DNA from: Pleurostoma richardsiae
Taxonomy: Eukaryota; Ascomycota; Sordariomycetes; Calosphaeriales; Pleurostomataceae
Direction of reading: 5' to 3'
Assembly (NCBI GenBank): GCA_030052745.1
Contig: JANBVO010000011.1
Span: forward strand, 496,001-560,000
DNA: 64,000 nucleotides
The position numbers were made by a program, and so were the translations under genes. The notes under the pieces are model-generated. The model did not search any database and was not told the DNA's origin. It was given only the letters and a program-made list of their open reading frames with translations. Positions 32,284-42,209 of this stretch are shown one piece after another; the stretch's first letter is position 1; each line of letters begins with the position of its first letter.

Positions 32284-33070
32284 GGTGGAGAGTGATAACG
32301 CCTGCGGTCATTGTGATCCTGTAGTGGAGCAGAAGGGTTCCGGCACATATATTCCCACCTGCACATTCGTAGACTCTCGTCACTTGCTACTTATCGAGCA
32401 GGCAAGAAGTGACACCACCTTCACTGGCGTCGGTTGCTAAATTCAGCACCTTGTAGTCGAACGGTTGCAATATGCGATTCTGTTCGGAGTCCTCCTGCCT
32501 ATCTCCGGCTGATCCTCTTCTGCCACGGAACGCGCGGTGTGGGGAATCAAGGGGGTATCCAAGGGCGAAGGAAATTCAGTGAATTAGCGCGGAAAGTTGT
32601 TGCTTCTACATCACGAGCGCGTCCTATTGGGAGAGCGTAGAACATGGATAGAATGCTCGGACACATGGGATTAAGCGTCTGCAGTGTTACTGCCTGTTGA
32701 TCTCCTTATCGTCACAAACCTCTTCAATCTGCGGACTGCGACTGCTCCCGGTGCCAATTCTCTTAACGATGATTTGCAAAACTCCATAGTATCAGGATTG
32801 CGTACGGAAGAACGATGATAGATATCCGAGACCCTAACTCCGGGTAATCAAAGTTCTACCAGTGATTGCGTAAGAGGTTTCCATTGCCGGACTCAATGAT
32901 AAGACGGTTACGAGCGAGCAAGAAAACGGCGACAAGTCTTGGATGGCTAGATCCATCATCTCTGCATCCTGAATCACACTTCGCCAGTCAACGATCAATC
33001 CTTAACCACTACCATTTATTTGCCTATTACCCTCCGCCGACTATCAAGTATCTTTTCATCTGTCTCTGCA
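32284..33070. promoter_or_regulatory. Divergent promoter region of SDR and P450
   Basis: 787 bases between the second SDR (minus) and the P450 (plus). Neither a palindromic CGG pair nor a supported small gene was found. Confidence 0.4.
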
Positions 33071-34712
33071 ATGGCTCTTGTAGTGCACGAGCTCCTACAC
33101 CGCATCTGGCCCTTTGGGGTGGGTGGCGTCCTCTTATGGTTGGAGACTTTAGCGGCTGGTCTGTTTATCTGGGCCGTTTCGACATATGCGTCAAAGCCCA
33201 GATATTTAATCGGAATTCCGGTTGTGTCTTCAGACATTACGGGTCCACCGGGGACAGGATGGTCGGTCGAAGGCGTTCAGATGTTATTCCGTGGGCTGAA
33301 ATCCTTCTCCGGCCTCTTCCAAGTAATGTCGGGCACAGGGCCGCTCGTTGTATTGCCGAATCGCTTCGCTGACGAGATGCGCAACAACCCACATCTAAGT
33401 TTCAACCGATACTTTGACCGGGATTTCTTCGTCAAGTATCCTGGCTTTGAGGCCTACCGGACAGGATACAAGGATGGAACGTTCATCCAGGAAGTCGTTA
33501 GGGTTAAGTTAACGCAGTCCCTGGGATTGGTGACCAAAGACCTTGTTGAGGAGATGACCGATGCTGCTCATCACGTTATCGGCGAAAATCCCAACTTCCA
33601 CGAAGTCTCTGCCAAGCACGCGGTTTCCTCGATAGTCGCAAGACTCTCCTCCCGGGTCTTTCTCGGCAAGAACCTGGCCCGTAACGAACGGTGGCTGAAG
33701 ATCGCGGTGGATTATACTCATGACTCCTACTCCGCTGCCTATGAACTACGCCTGTGGCCTTTCTTCCTGCGCCCCTTTGTCCACTGGTTCCTTCCCAGGT
33801 GCCGTCGGCTCCGTGAGGAGGTGCGAGATGCTACCACCCTAATTATGCCCGAAGTCGAAAGACGCAAGAAAGCTGCACGGGATGCTCTTGCTGCAGGGAA
33901 GAAGCCACCAAAGACGGCTGACACCATTGGATGGATGTATGAAATTTCTCGAGGGCGTGACGTCAACTACGTCCACGGCCAGTTGTTTCTCAGCTTTGCT
34001 GCAATCCACACGACAACGGAAACAATCACGGGTTGTTTATTCGATCTTTGTACATATCCCGAAGTTGTAAAGCCGTTACGTGAGGAGATCCTCCAAGTCT
34101 TGGGCGAGAGTGGGTGGTCGAGGACGGCGCTTTATAAACTGAGGTTGATGGACAGCTTCATGAAGGAGAGTCAACGTCGCCACTCTATGGGATTTAGTAA
34201 GTCTTAATAACATCCCGAGTTTTCCTAAGGCTGTGGACCTTGTGACGGACCGATCTAACATCTCGAAAGCTTCTATTCATCGCCACGCCGACCAGAACAT
34301 CGAACTATCTGATGGGAGTATTCTCCGCAAAGGATCGAGAATGATGGTCTCAGCCGATTCATTCATGGACCCCAAGGTATATCCTGAGCCCGAGAAGTTT
34401 GATTTGTACCGCTTCCACAATTTGCGTTCTCAAGCCGGCCACGAGAACGGCTACCAATATGTGACTACTTCACCCCAGCATCTCCTTTTCGGCCATGGCA
34501 CGCACGCCTGCCCTGGAAGGTTCTTCGCCAGCAACGAGATGAAAATTGCCCTTTGCCACCTACTGCTCAAATACGACTGGAAGCTGTGTGAGGGCGAGAA
34601 TGCTCGGCCACCCAGCATCCAGGTCGATCAGGGGTTCTTGACCAGCCCTGAGGCGAAGGTCATGTGCAGGCGACGGAAAGAAGAGATCGACATTGACAGC
34701 ATGACTGAGTAA
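33071..34712 (+). CDS. Cytochrome P450 monooxygenase
   Basis: Two exons (33071-34196, 34270-34712), 522 residues. Heme-thiolate monooxygenase anchored in the ER by an N-terminal helix (GGVLLWLETLAAGLFIWAV). Family motifs: I-helix region LSFAAIHTTTETITG, K-helix ExxR in KESQRR, the PERF-like YPEPEKFDLYRF, and the heme loop FGHGTHACPGRFF with the ligand Cys at about residue 456. The C-terminal half resembles the ent-kaurene-oxidase/fumitremorgin-type fungal group, though no product can be inferred. An in-frame Met 17 codons upstream (33020) exists; 33071 places the membrane helix normally. A decayed copy of its last exon lies at about 54.43-54.67 kb. It requires a cytochrome P450 reductase encoded elsewhere. 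Confidence 0.92.
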
Positions 34713-34965
34713 CGAAAAAGTTAACTTATTAGCGGTGGGAATGATACTCCGCTTAGTTCCTGTTTGCAATGCCTTGCCAGATAATTCTCGCGAGCACTTC
34801 GCGTTGTCAATAGCAAGTATTATCATCTTCTTTGACTGGAAAAAGTCACTGGCGAGCTTGGTAGATAACAGTATTGAGCTACCTGTAAATATGAAACTTT
34901 GTAACCTCGTGTATACATAATATAAACATGCTAGACCAGCAGCAGCGACTTCAGCCAAGAACTCA

Positions 34966-36132
34966 TTAACGGTCTTGCTCGGCGATGATGTCTCGAATAG
35001 CACGGCCGATTGGAGCCCATATCGGCTCTGGATCCGTGAGTGCCTGAACATCCATATTTCCATGGCAGATAGCAACAGCGATGCGGTCTCGAATATCGGC
35101 CCAAGCAACTGAACCACCAGCGCCAGGGCTGTAGACAATTTCACGGTGGTTTCCAACCAGTGGATCAGAAGCTCCCGGCTCCCCGCCGAGCCAGAAACCA
35201 CTGGCGCCAAACCAGACGGGGAACGGGAGAATTTGATCTTGATCATGACCCCCGTCTCGGAGGCGTGTCAAGCCTCTGACACGCTCGCGCGACAGGAGGC
35301 GGACTCCTCCGAGCTCACCAGCCTCCGCGATCAAGGCAAAGATGCGGGCAATTGCAGCAGGAGTTCCGATTGCGCCAGCACCGGGGTCAACGGTCTGCTG
35401 GACGATCTTGAGATTGTGGACCTTGGACCCGGGGAAGACAGAGGCTGGATTGACGTTGTGGTGGTTCTCTAAGAAGTCTTCATCGAAACCGTAGAGCGTA
35501 GCTACCCTAGGCAGCTCTATCTCAGGGACCCCAAAGAAGAGGTCGTTGGCGACACCCAAAGGGGCAAAAATCTCCTCCGTAAGAAAGACGTTGAAGGGGC
35601 GGTGTAACGGGTCCGTTCGGCGGACAACCTCGCCCAGGATCCATCCCCAGACTAAGACATGATACGCATTGGTCTTCCCGGGAGGAAAGACCGGGGTGAA
35701 GTTGGCCACTTGCTGCACCATCCACTCCCAATCGGCCATCAACTCGGGCGTGACGTCGGCGGGCATTTGTGGAATACCCGCTCGATGCGAGAGGGCCTGC
35801 TCAATCGTGATGTTGGACTTGCCGTTGACGGCGAACTCTGGCCAATATTTGGCGATGGGCTCTTCAACGCGGAGGAGGCCGCGCTCGGCCTGGACGTGGA
35901 CCGCCAGGGCAGTGATACCCTTGGTTACGGAGAATACTGGGAAAAGAGTGCCCGCATTCGCGAGTTTTCCGGTGTCGACGTCTGCATGCCCAGCAACTAC
36001 GTCAACGATGAGCTTGCCACGGTAGTATACCGCGACCCCGACAGATGTCTCGCCACGGTCGAGGACTGTTTTCAAGGCCGCTTGAATGCGATGGTCACTG
36101 CTGAGATCGTGAGACGGCATCGTGGAGCTCAT
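34966..36132 (-). CDS. Beta-lactamase-fold serine hydrolase (class C / LovD-like)
   Basis: Intron-less, 388 residues, PF00144 family, which includes esterases, transesterases and DD-peptidase-like proteins. The nucleophile motif SxxK is SVTK (Ser68, Lys71) and the second motif Tyr is Tyr157 in TNAYHVLVWGW. The third motif region near the C-terminus is less clear (SPGAGGSVAWAD). No signal peptide, so an intracellular esterase or acyl-transferase is most likely. It converges with the P450 and is divergent from the EthD gene. In fungal clusters such proteins act on ester side chains of pathway intermediates; a role with the tannase/SDR set is inference. Antibiotic cleavage is not implied by the fold. 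Confidence 0.9.
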   Translation of the reverse strand: MSSTMPSHDLSSDHRIQAALKTVLDRGETSVGVAVYYRGKLIVDVVAGHADVDTGKLANAGTLFPVFSVTKGITALAVHVQAERGLLRVEEPIAKYWPEFAVNGKSNITIEQALSHRAGIPQMPADVTPELMADWEWMVQQVANFTPVFPPGKTNAYHVLVWGWILGEVVRRTDPLHRPFNVFLTEEIFAPLGVANDLFFGVPEIELPRVATLYGFDEDFLENHHNVNPASVFPGSKVHNLKIVQQTVDPGAGAIGTPAAIARIFALIAEAGELGGVRLLSRERVRGLTRLRDGGHDQDQILPFPVWFGASGFWLGGEPGASDPLVGNHREIVYSPGAGGSVAWADIRDRIAVAICHGNMDVQALTDPEPIWAPIGRAIRDIIAEQDR

Positions 36133-36628
36133 GTCGAAAAGGTGGAATAAATAGATAGTGAGAGAAGAGGAACTTACTGTCTTCTCCGGGTGTATCCCAA
36201 CTAAGCTCAGGCTTAAGTATCTTGATGTCCAAGATGCAGTCCCTGTCTCCAGGAAGACTAGCCTCTATTACCCTACACTAGGACTCACACTAAGTCCGGT
36301 TTTCCTTTCCAGTCTTCAAAATGTACCTTGCTTTGCTGAATAGATTGCCGCTCGGCCGGACGGAATCACTGAAGCCTGTCAAGGTATGCCTTGGTTGGCG
36401 CCCCGGGCTCGGATTTGCGTTGCGATTCAGGCAGTCGAATCTGCTTCGGAGATTGAAGAGCTACAGACCAAAGGTGAATAGAAATACGGGTCCGATGATC
36501 TTCCCACTTGGCAGTCTACTATTCAGGTTCTTCCCATGTCCGCCCCTCCGTGCCTCAGTGAAACCAGAACGCAACGTCTCTCTTTCTTCACCGGCACTTC
36601 AATCTTCGTGATTTCAGCTAAATCCAAG
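36133..36628. promoter_or_regulatory. Divergent promoter of hydrolase and EthD genes
   Basis: About 500 bases. A plus-strand frame begins at 36536 in phase with the EthD gene, but its first 31 codons lack family similarity, so this is treated as 5' leader. Confidence 0.4.
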
Positions 36629-37030
36629 ATGCCCTTCGTTACACTGATGCTCATCTACCGCAATCCAGATATGACACCTGAACAGTTCAGGGACCACTAC
36701 GAGAACGTCCACATTCCGCTCGTGAAGTCACTCGTCGGTCCAGCCTTTCCCCTCGTGCATACGCGGCACTACATCAAACGAGCGACCGCGGCCAGTGACG
36801 GTGATGTCACGTACCCTGCAACAGTCTACACAGGGTCTCAAGACGACTTCAGTTTTGACTGCTCCAGTGAACTAAAGTTTGAAACCGAGGCGGCATTCTA
36901 CGAACTTTCTGCGGTTTTAGCACGATCTGACGTTGCGCTCGAGCTGGAAAAGGACTGTGGTCGGTTTATGGATTCCGAAAAGACTAAGACGGTTGTTATG
37001 GGGGAGATCAATGAGACTCTCAAGGCTTGA
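36629..37030 (+). CDS. EthD-domain protein
   Basis: A 133-residue small protein of the EthD family (PF07110), dimeric alpha/beta barrels. Founding members assist ether degradation in bacteria; fungal ones in gene clusters act as decarboxylases or cyclases on aromatic polyketides. The signature is at the N-terminus, YRNPDMTPEQFRDHYENVH, followed by HIPLVKSLVG and ending with a second half-barrel (DVALELEKDCGRFMD). The start at 36629 is the conserved one; the longer frame from 36536 adds 31 unrelated residues. It is the last cluster gene before the relic-rich region. Its presence supports an aromatic or quinone-like substrate for the cluster, but this is inference. Confidence 0.85.
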   Translation: MPFVTLMLIYRNPDMTPEQFRDHYENVHIPLVKSLVGPAFPLVHTRHYIKRATAASDGDVTYPATVYTGSQDDFSFDCSSELKFETEAAFYELSAVLARSDVALELEKDCGRFMDSEKTKTVVMGEINETLKA

Positions 37031-38009
37031 TTCTTATTTCGTAGTGACGGGTTATCAGCACATGTGAAGCATGGGAGCTTCGCACGTGGACATCTCCGCC
37101 AGCGGCTATGTCTAAGATATGCTACAACATGACGAGCAGAGTTAAATCATTCTCCTGGGCGTTCTTTCAGAACAGCACATGTGGCCGGCGTTGCAAGTGA
37201 GGGTGCCAATCGCTAGTCTTCAAGTGCGGATTGCCCAAAATACTCCCTTGTCGTCCTGAGATCCAACTCGACTGTGAGTGGGGCTTGTTTGCGGATGACC
37301 GCGCATCGCGTGGATAAATAGGTAAGTTACCTAGGTATCGGCTCTGAGGCCCCGGCAACGGACATTCCGGACTCGTAGCTCCGCGGACGCCCAGCAAGAT
37401 AATTCGTGTTAGTGCCACTATTGCCGGCCTCGTGACGCGGAATCCGCGGAAAGCGATTTCTCCGAGCCAATCTCTGATATGGACGAACGGCATGGACAGC
37501 GAGGACTCGGGCGAGAAGCTCGCCCATGGATACGTGTCACGCGTCCTGAACAGCCGCGAAGATGACAGCGTCGAAGCAAGTCAACTTCTCGATGCCGCAA
37601 TCGCCGGCATTGTAGTCGGTCGAATCATATGAGGGAAATCTCACAGGGTTCAGGTGCTCGTGGTGACCGTAAGAGGTGACGGCTTGCGATGCTAATGTTA
37701 TGGCCGCCGCGAGCGAAGATAGAGCGCACCAGTGTGGTAAGAGTGTATTGTGCCTATTGGACTAAAGTTTCTACTACTAGTTGATAAGGCTATAACTTCC
37801 TCGCCAGCCGGATGGCAAGACCTGTACAACTATATGCTTTTTATATATCCTCAACGCTAATGATGCATACATCTAACTAGTACTCGCTACCAATCGTCGC
37901 AACCAATGACTGGCAATCCGCCTCTTGATCGTCCCGTAAGGCGATGGCTAACTACGATTATAACCCCGGAGTCGGCTAAGCATGCTTCCAAAACATTGAC
38001 ACTCGGGCA
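37031..38009. other. Intergenic, end of the accessory cluster
   Basis: Nearly 1 kb with open frames on both strands at 37167-37632 that lack recognisable content and overlap each other. It is followed directly by decayed cluster DNA, so part of it may also be relic sequence too far gone to recognise. Confidence 0.4.
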
Positions 38010-38340
38010 CGAAAGCGGCTGCTGCGTTCTCTTTTCCTATGTGATCAGGGTCTACGGCGTAGTAGAGCTACACAGTTTTCCGTTGCTAATAGAAGATGAA
38101 GAGTAGCGGGGAAACTTCATCTTACATTCAAGTACTACCATGCAGTATAACCGGGTTCTATGAACGGTGTTTGTATTATGTATTCTTCGAGGTTGAGATG
38201 AGAATGAAATAAACTGCCTAGTCGCTGGCTCTGATTCTTCTCGGTATCTATGGTACCATAGCAGTCGTCGTCCTCTTCCAGAGCTTCTATGCCTACGCCG
38301 TCACGCCCATGACATCGCTATGGTCGGGTAAGAGGAAATA
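38010..38340. pseudogene. Decayed, internally deleted copy of the DUF1479/MFS gene pair
   Basis: Bases 38010-38250 align along their whole length with 21450-21690 (3' part of the DUF1479 gene including its intron). Bases 38250-38340 align with 24545-24640 (last exon of the sugar-type MFS), in the same relative order and orientation. About 2.9 kb between the two is missing, with the junction at a shared GGT. Most differences are C-to-T or G-to-A (for example GCGTGGCAGAGCTGCAC became GCGTAGTAGAGCTACAC), the pattern left by RIP. Not expressed as protein as far as can be seen. Confidence 0.85.
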
Positions 38341-38548
38341 TCCACCGCTATAGCCCTTACTTCGGAAAACGAAGAGCTAAAGAGCGTAAGAAAATATTTG
38401 GGCTTAGTTCTTATATCATTATTGTTCTTGCTATCATGCGCAATTCAACGCTGTGTCTCTCTTACCGTTACATACCAACTCCATTCTATGGGAGAAACCA
38501 TTCTTCGAGCTACCTCATGTGGCTAGCTCTGCTTGTGTGCACGGGTCA

Positions 38549-38722
38549 TTATCCGTAGACATCAAAGACATACCTCTTGACATAGCAAGCAGAGCATTTC
38601 CTGTGTCCACAGTTCAGGCGATTACACTCCATGGGGTGATACTGAATGTCATTGTTGGAGTCGCACTCACAGCAGTTCCAAACCACCACAACTCTTCGTC
38701 TGTGACGTGTCGATCCAGGCAT
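38549..38722 (-). CDS. Small Cys-rich putative zinc-binding protein (57 residues)
   Basis: An intact frame from ATG 38722 to TAA 38549. After a basic start (MPGSTRHRRRVVVV) it carries eight cysteines ordered as a compact zinc knuckle pattern: WNCCECD, then MECNRLNCGHRKCSAC. This Trp-Cys..Cys / Cys..His..Cys..Cys layout resembles small metal-binding domains in many hypothetical proteins of filamentous fungi. It ends YVFDVYG. The gene sits among relics, so it may be the surviving fragment of a longer protein, and no upstream exon was found. Cys spacing makes chance less likely, but expression is unproved. Confidence 0.45.
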   Translation of the reverse strand: MPGSTRHRRRVVVVWNCCECDSNNDIQYHPMECNRLNCGHRKCSACYVKRYVFDVYG

Positions 38723-39164
38723 TGTGATAGAGACTCAGGTGTAGTGATAGACCCGAAAACGTCGAAGTGCCGGCTTCTGTGCTTGGTTATGCTTCTCTTG
38801 TAGTCAGGATATGCCTAGTAATAGCAAGACATTCAAAGTGTGTTGCTGGGTTCTACTTATACTTGCTACGTACAGCATTAAACAATGGTAAACATATGAG
38901 AACATGACATCTGTCCTCCAACAAAGGGCTTTGTTTGGTACAAAATACGGTCATTGTCATGAAAACAACAATACGTCTGTACGCATTGTAAAGAAGACAA
39001 CAATATTTGGTTTGAAAGAAGTCGACGCTGATCCCAATGAGACGCATCTAACGGCGTTTTGAAGGTAGTGACAAAGTAGGTTCAATTGTTCATGAATTAA
39101 ACACCGTAGCTTATCAAAATTCTAATTATAGGACGACCCGACACGCCCAGTAATTAATGCCTTG

Positions 39165-39900
39165 CGTCAAATCTGAAATGATACAACATTAACCCGGAGT
39201 ACTGTCTGCAAGTCCTCACGGGAAAGCGTAATCATACCGATAACACGGACATTCGCCCATAGTGCCCATGACATCTTGAACGGCCACACCGTCCCTGATA
39301 CCTGTTGAATTAAGCACATAGTCGAGAGTGAGTGTCTGCTTAGGATCAGTCTTTGTGCTATGTCCATTGATCTGGTGTAGGCGGTTGGTGGGGTCAGGGT
39401 TCTGCCAGATGCGCCACTGGATCTCTTTGTTTGCACTGCTTTACTAGAAAAGTGCCAGAATTTGCTTACGTTGCGGTCTACGGAAGCGTTGTGCTGGTGG
39501 AAAATGAGGTCGCTGGGAGAGGATGCTGGTTACATCGGCAATGATGGCGCCAATACCGTTATGGGTGTATGTATGCGGGCTAAACAAATAGAAGTAGCTC
39601 AGTGCAAATATATTGATTGGATCTATGTACCCCATTTCTGCACAGCTTTCTATCTCACTATGGTTGAAGTGCGAGTTGCAGTTATTGACGAAATCCATGT
39701 TGCTTTTAGCAGTCAGGGACTCATCTGCCGCACGCGAGAGTCAGTGGTCAGTGAAGGCGTAACCTGGTCCAAAGGCACTGTGAACGACATAGTCTTCGTT
39801 CTCGTCGACAGCGACCTAAACAGCCTCAAAGCCACGGTAGCGCCGCCCTTGATTACATGTAAGAGACATACTCGCCGTTGGCTGACTTGTCGGCTGGACT
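39165..39900 (-). pseudogene. Tyrosinase (type-3 copper protein) relic
   Basis: On the minus strand the 3' half still reads as the CuB end of a fungal tyrosinase: DLIFHQHNASVDRN, then after a short intron IQWRIWQNPDPTNRLHQING, and a closing ECPCYRYDYAF. Upstream, AFTDH and SLTAKSNMDFVNNC fit the region between the two copper sites, but the frame is interrupted by stops and a shift, and the CuA part is not recognisable. A working tyrosinase would oxidise phenols to quinones. I call it a host-gene pseudogene; an alternative is a divergent intact gene with introns I failed to place. Confidence 0.6.
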
Positions 39901-40567
39901 ACAGTCATAGGGCTGAGACCTAGATCTTGTTGCTGCCGGCACAATTCGCCCGCTCGCTAGATCCCATGTCTATCTTCCGCTTTCTCAAGTCGCCTAATGT
40001 TCACAATAAAAACGGTGAACATCGCCATGGAGTTTCTACGAGAGTTGCACAATGCCGAAAATCCTCATTTCGCACTAAGTGGTAACCGGGTGCAAGTGCA
40101 AGCAGTGAATAACTTGGACAGCTACCTTCGGAGTCACTTCGTTTTGATGGAAGCGCGGATGCGGAACTGCGCCAAGCAATGGCTGCGGATCATGAATGCC
40201 ACATAGCGCGACGATAACAGTCAAGATAGCAGATTCATGTTTAGCTCGATTGATACACTGTCTCTAGAGGCCAACAACACCCGCGTCAACACTAACAACT
40301 TCTTTGACCCTGTTTAACGAGAGGGCTGTACAGTACCATGGGGCATGGTATCACTAGAGAGTAATAGACTTTACGGAGATCCAAAGAAGAGTAAATATCT
40401 CCATGCCATATATTTTGGATAGTACCTCCGTACCGTAAGTTTATAAATCATCCCTACAAATGGGCGTCGTAGTTATAGGTAAGACGCTAATACCAGCGGG
40501 TCTATCGACGTGTAGCCTGCTGCGCGTGATGTCGCCTTACCTCGTTGGCCGTACGTGCAATAGGGCT
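39901..40567. other. Gene-poor relic-rich DNA
   Basis: 667 bases upstream of the tyrosinase relic and downstream of the next gene. Short frames only (for example 39997-40206 on the plus strand). It may hold the lost 5' part of the tyrosinase, but I cannot recognise it. Confidence 0.35.
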
Positions 40568-41410
40568 CTACCAGCGAACCGTGTCCGGTCTGGCCCTATC
40601 TTCTTCAACGAGACATTTCCAGTTCGCAGGGTCGAGGCCCCGCGGCCTCTTGAACCAAAGATCGTAGAAAAAGCCCATCCGAAGCCGAGCCCACGGCAGG
40701 AACTCTCTTGCAATGCCATTCTCTTTCTCCTCCATGGTCTTCCGGTCCAGGATCCAGACCCAGGTGTTAATCATGAGATCAAAGAGCCTGGACTCCTCCG
40801 GACTACCCTTTTGCAGCGGCCCGACCGGCGGTGTCTGCGCGGGAAGCTTCTCCAGCATCTTGAGGACCGTCTCGTCGATGACCAGACAAAGATCATAGCG
40901 CGTATTGAGGCCAGAGGTATCGACGCCGAGAGACGCCACCCACGAGATGAACGCACGGCCGACAGGGCTGAAGTCCTCCCTGCCCTCGGGCTCTGTAATC
41001 ACTTGCTCAGTGTCGGGGTAGTCCTCGAACACCTCGTTCCACATGCGTTTGGCTAGTTCGTCAGTGGGACCATCCACCTCATCAGAAGCAGGCTTGCACT
41101 CCTCGGGCCAGTCCCGGATCTCTTCGTATCGCTGCATACGAACGTGCCACCGGACCCAGGCTTCCAGCCGTCGAAGACCCTCTGCGAAGCGCGCGTCAGA
41201 CGTACCGCCGAAGACAGCGCGATAGATCGTATAGCCCCAGGCGTATGGAGAATATGTGTTGAAGGTTGTAAAGTCCAGGAAGCCCAAATCGGTTCTCGCG
41301 GGTCGAAAGCCTTCCTGGTAGTTTCTGCGAGGAGGGACTATGTTTGTAGGCCGAAACCCATGCTCCTGTGGAATAGGGCCGAAATCCGGCCTCTGGTGGG
41401 GTGTTGCCAT
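40568..41410 (-). CDS. Hypothetical protein, no recognised domain
   Basis: Intron-less, 280 residues from the ATG at 41410; the frame extends upstream to 41563, but the added 51 residues have no coding look. The protein is Trp- and Arg-rich, soluble, with no signal peptide or membrane segment. Segments such as YSPYAWGYTIYR, LRRLEAWVRWH and YDLCLVIDETVLKML look like conserved blocks of a fungal-only family seen as 'hypothetical protein' in many genomes. It ends with ARPDTVRW. I do not assign a function. Codon use is GC-rich at third positions, unlike the relics on both sides, so the gene appears to be maintained. Confidence 0.75.
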   Translation of the reverse strand: MATPHQRPDFGPIPQEHGFRPTNIVPPRRNYQEGFRPARTDLGFLDFTTFNTYSPYAWGYTIYRAVFGGTSDARFAEGLRRLEAWVRWHVRMQRYEEIRDWPEECKPASDEVDGPTDELAKRMWNEVFEDYPDTEQVITEPEGREDFSPVGRAFISWVASLGVDTSGLNTRYDLCLVIDETVLKMLEKLPAQTPPVGPLQKGSPEESRLFDLMINTWVWILDRKTMEEKENGIAREFLPWARLRMGFFYDLWFKRPRGLDPANWKCLVEEDRARPDTVRW

Positions 41411-42209
41411 ACTGCGGAAGAAGCCGGACTCTGACGAGTTTCCGAAGTAAGAGGGAAAGAAGGCAGCAGCTCGACCCAGAAGGAGAAGGGGGTCCTCATC
41501 ATTTATAACAGTTGCTAGGAAGAAAACTAGGCACCGAACCCGCTCGGATGCCGGAAGGTGCAAAAGTGGAGCACCTCCGTATAAGTTATTCGAAGGTTTG
41601 ACCAGGAAGAATGCAGCAACAGTGTTTGGGTCATTGGACAGGTGTAAAAGTGTGCAGTCCCATCAGCCGGGTTACTATTAAGCAAGTTATATCCCCCTTT
41701 CAGCCTCACTGTGACGCCCACATCCAATGCAACCTCGACTCGGGTGACAGCAACATATGGAAGACATTAGATCCAGCTGCGCAGAGCCTAAACACCGAAG
41801 CCGATAGTCACTCTTGCTTTCCTATCCTTACGGCAGATCAACCTTCATCATGAGAGCTACCAACCCTAAGTAGCTTTACGTTGACGGATCGCCGATCCCG
41901 CGATCAGTGGCGGATTGTCGCTTTCCAATCTATTTTGCGGCTCTTTCCGCGGTCCCAGGCCTTTAGATACGCCATAAACATTAACTTCTACCATTATATT
42001 AAGACAGCGTCTAAATAGACTACCGTCATTCCCCTGATACCCTCTGTATTTTGGCTCCTAGATTTTTACTAATTAGAAGTGGATTTTATGGGCACGAAGG
42101 ACAACACCGCCGAGCCATTGGCATTGGGGGGCCAGCCAGGTCGTTCTTACACGATTACTGTGATCTGAAGCACAAATGGGAAGACGCCGCGCTTGACAGA
42201 CGCAGCCAG
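41411..42209. other. Intergenic in relic-rich region
   Basis: About 800 bases, no supported gene. The 3' half lies downstream of the homeobox relic and may be its decayed remainder. Confidence 0.35.

Noticed and set aside
34966-36132. Antibiotic-resistance beta-lactamase
   Set aside because: SxxK fold is shared by fungal esterases and transesterases; nothing points to lactam cleavage.
19262-37030. Secondary-metabolite biosynthetic cluster
   Set aside because: P450, SDRs, EthD and MFS fit, but no PKS, NRPS, DMATS or terpene synthase is present in the window; a catabolic reading is preferred, though a distant core gene cannot be excluded.
38453-38803. Plus-strand frame of 116 codons
   Set aside because: Lies opposite the small Cys-rich minus-strand ORF and has no protein features.
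40460-41056. Plus-strand frame of 198 codons
   Set aside because: Antisense to the hypothetical gene at 40568-41410, whose frame is longer and has coding-like composition.
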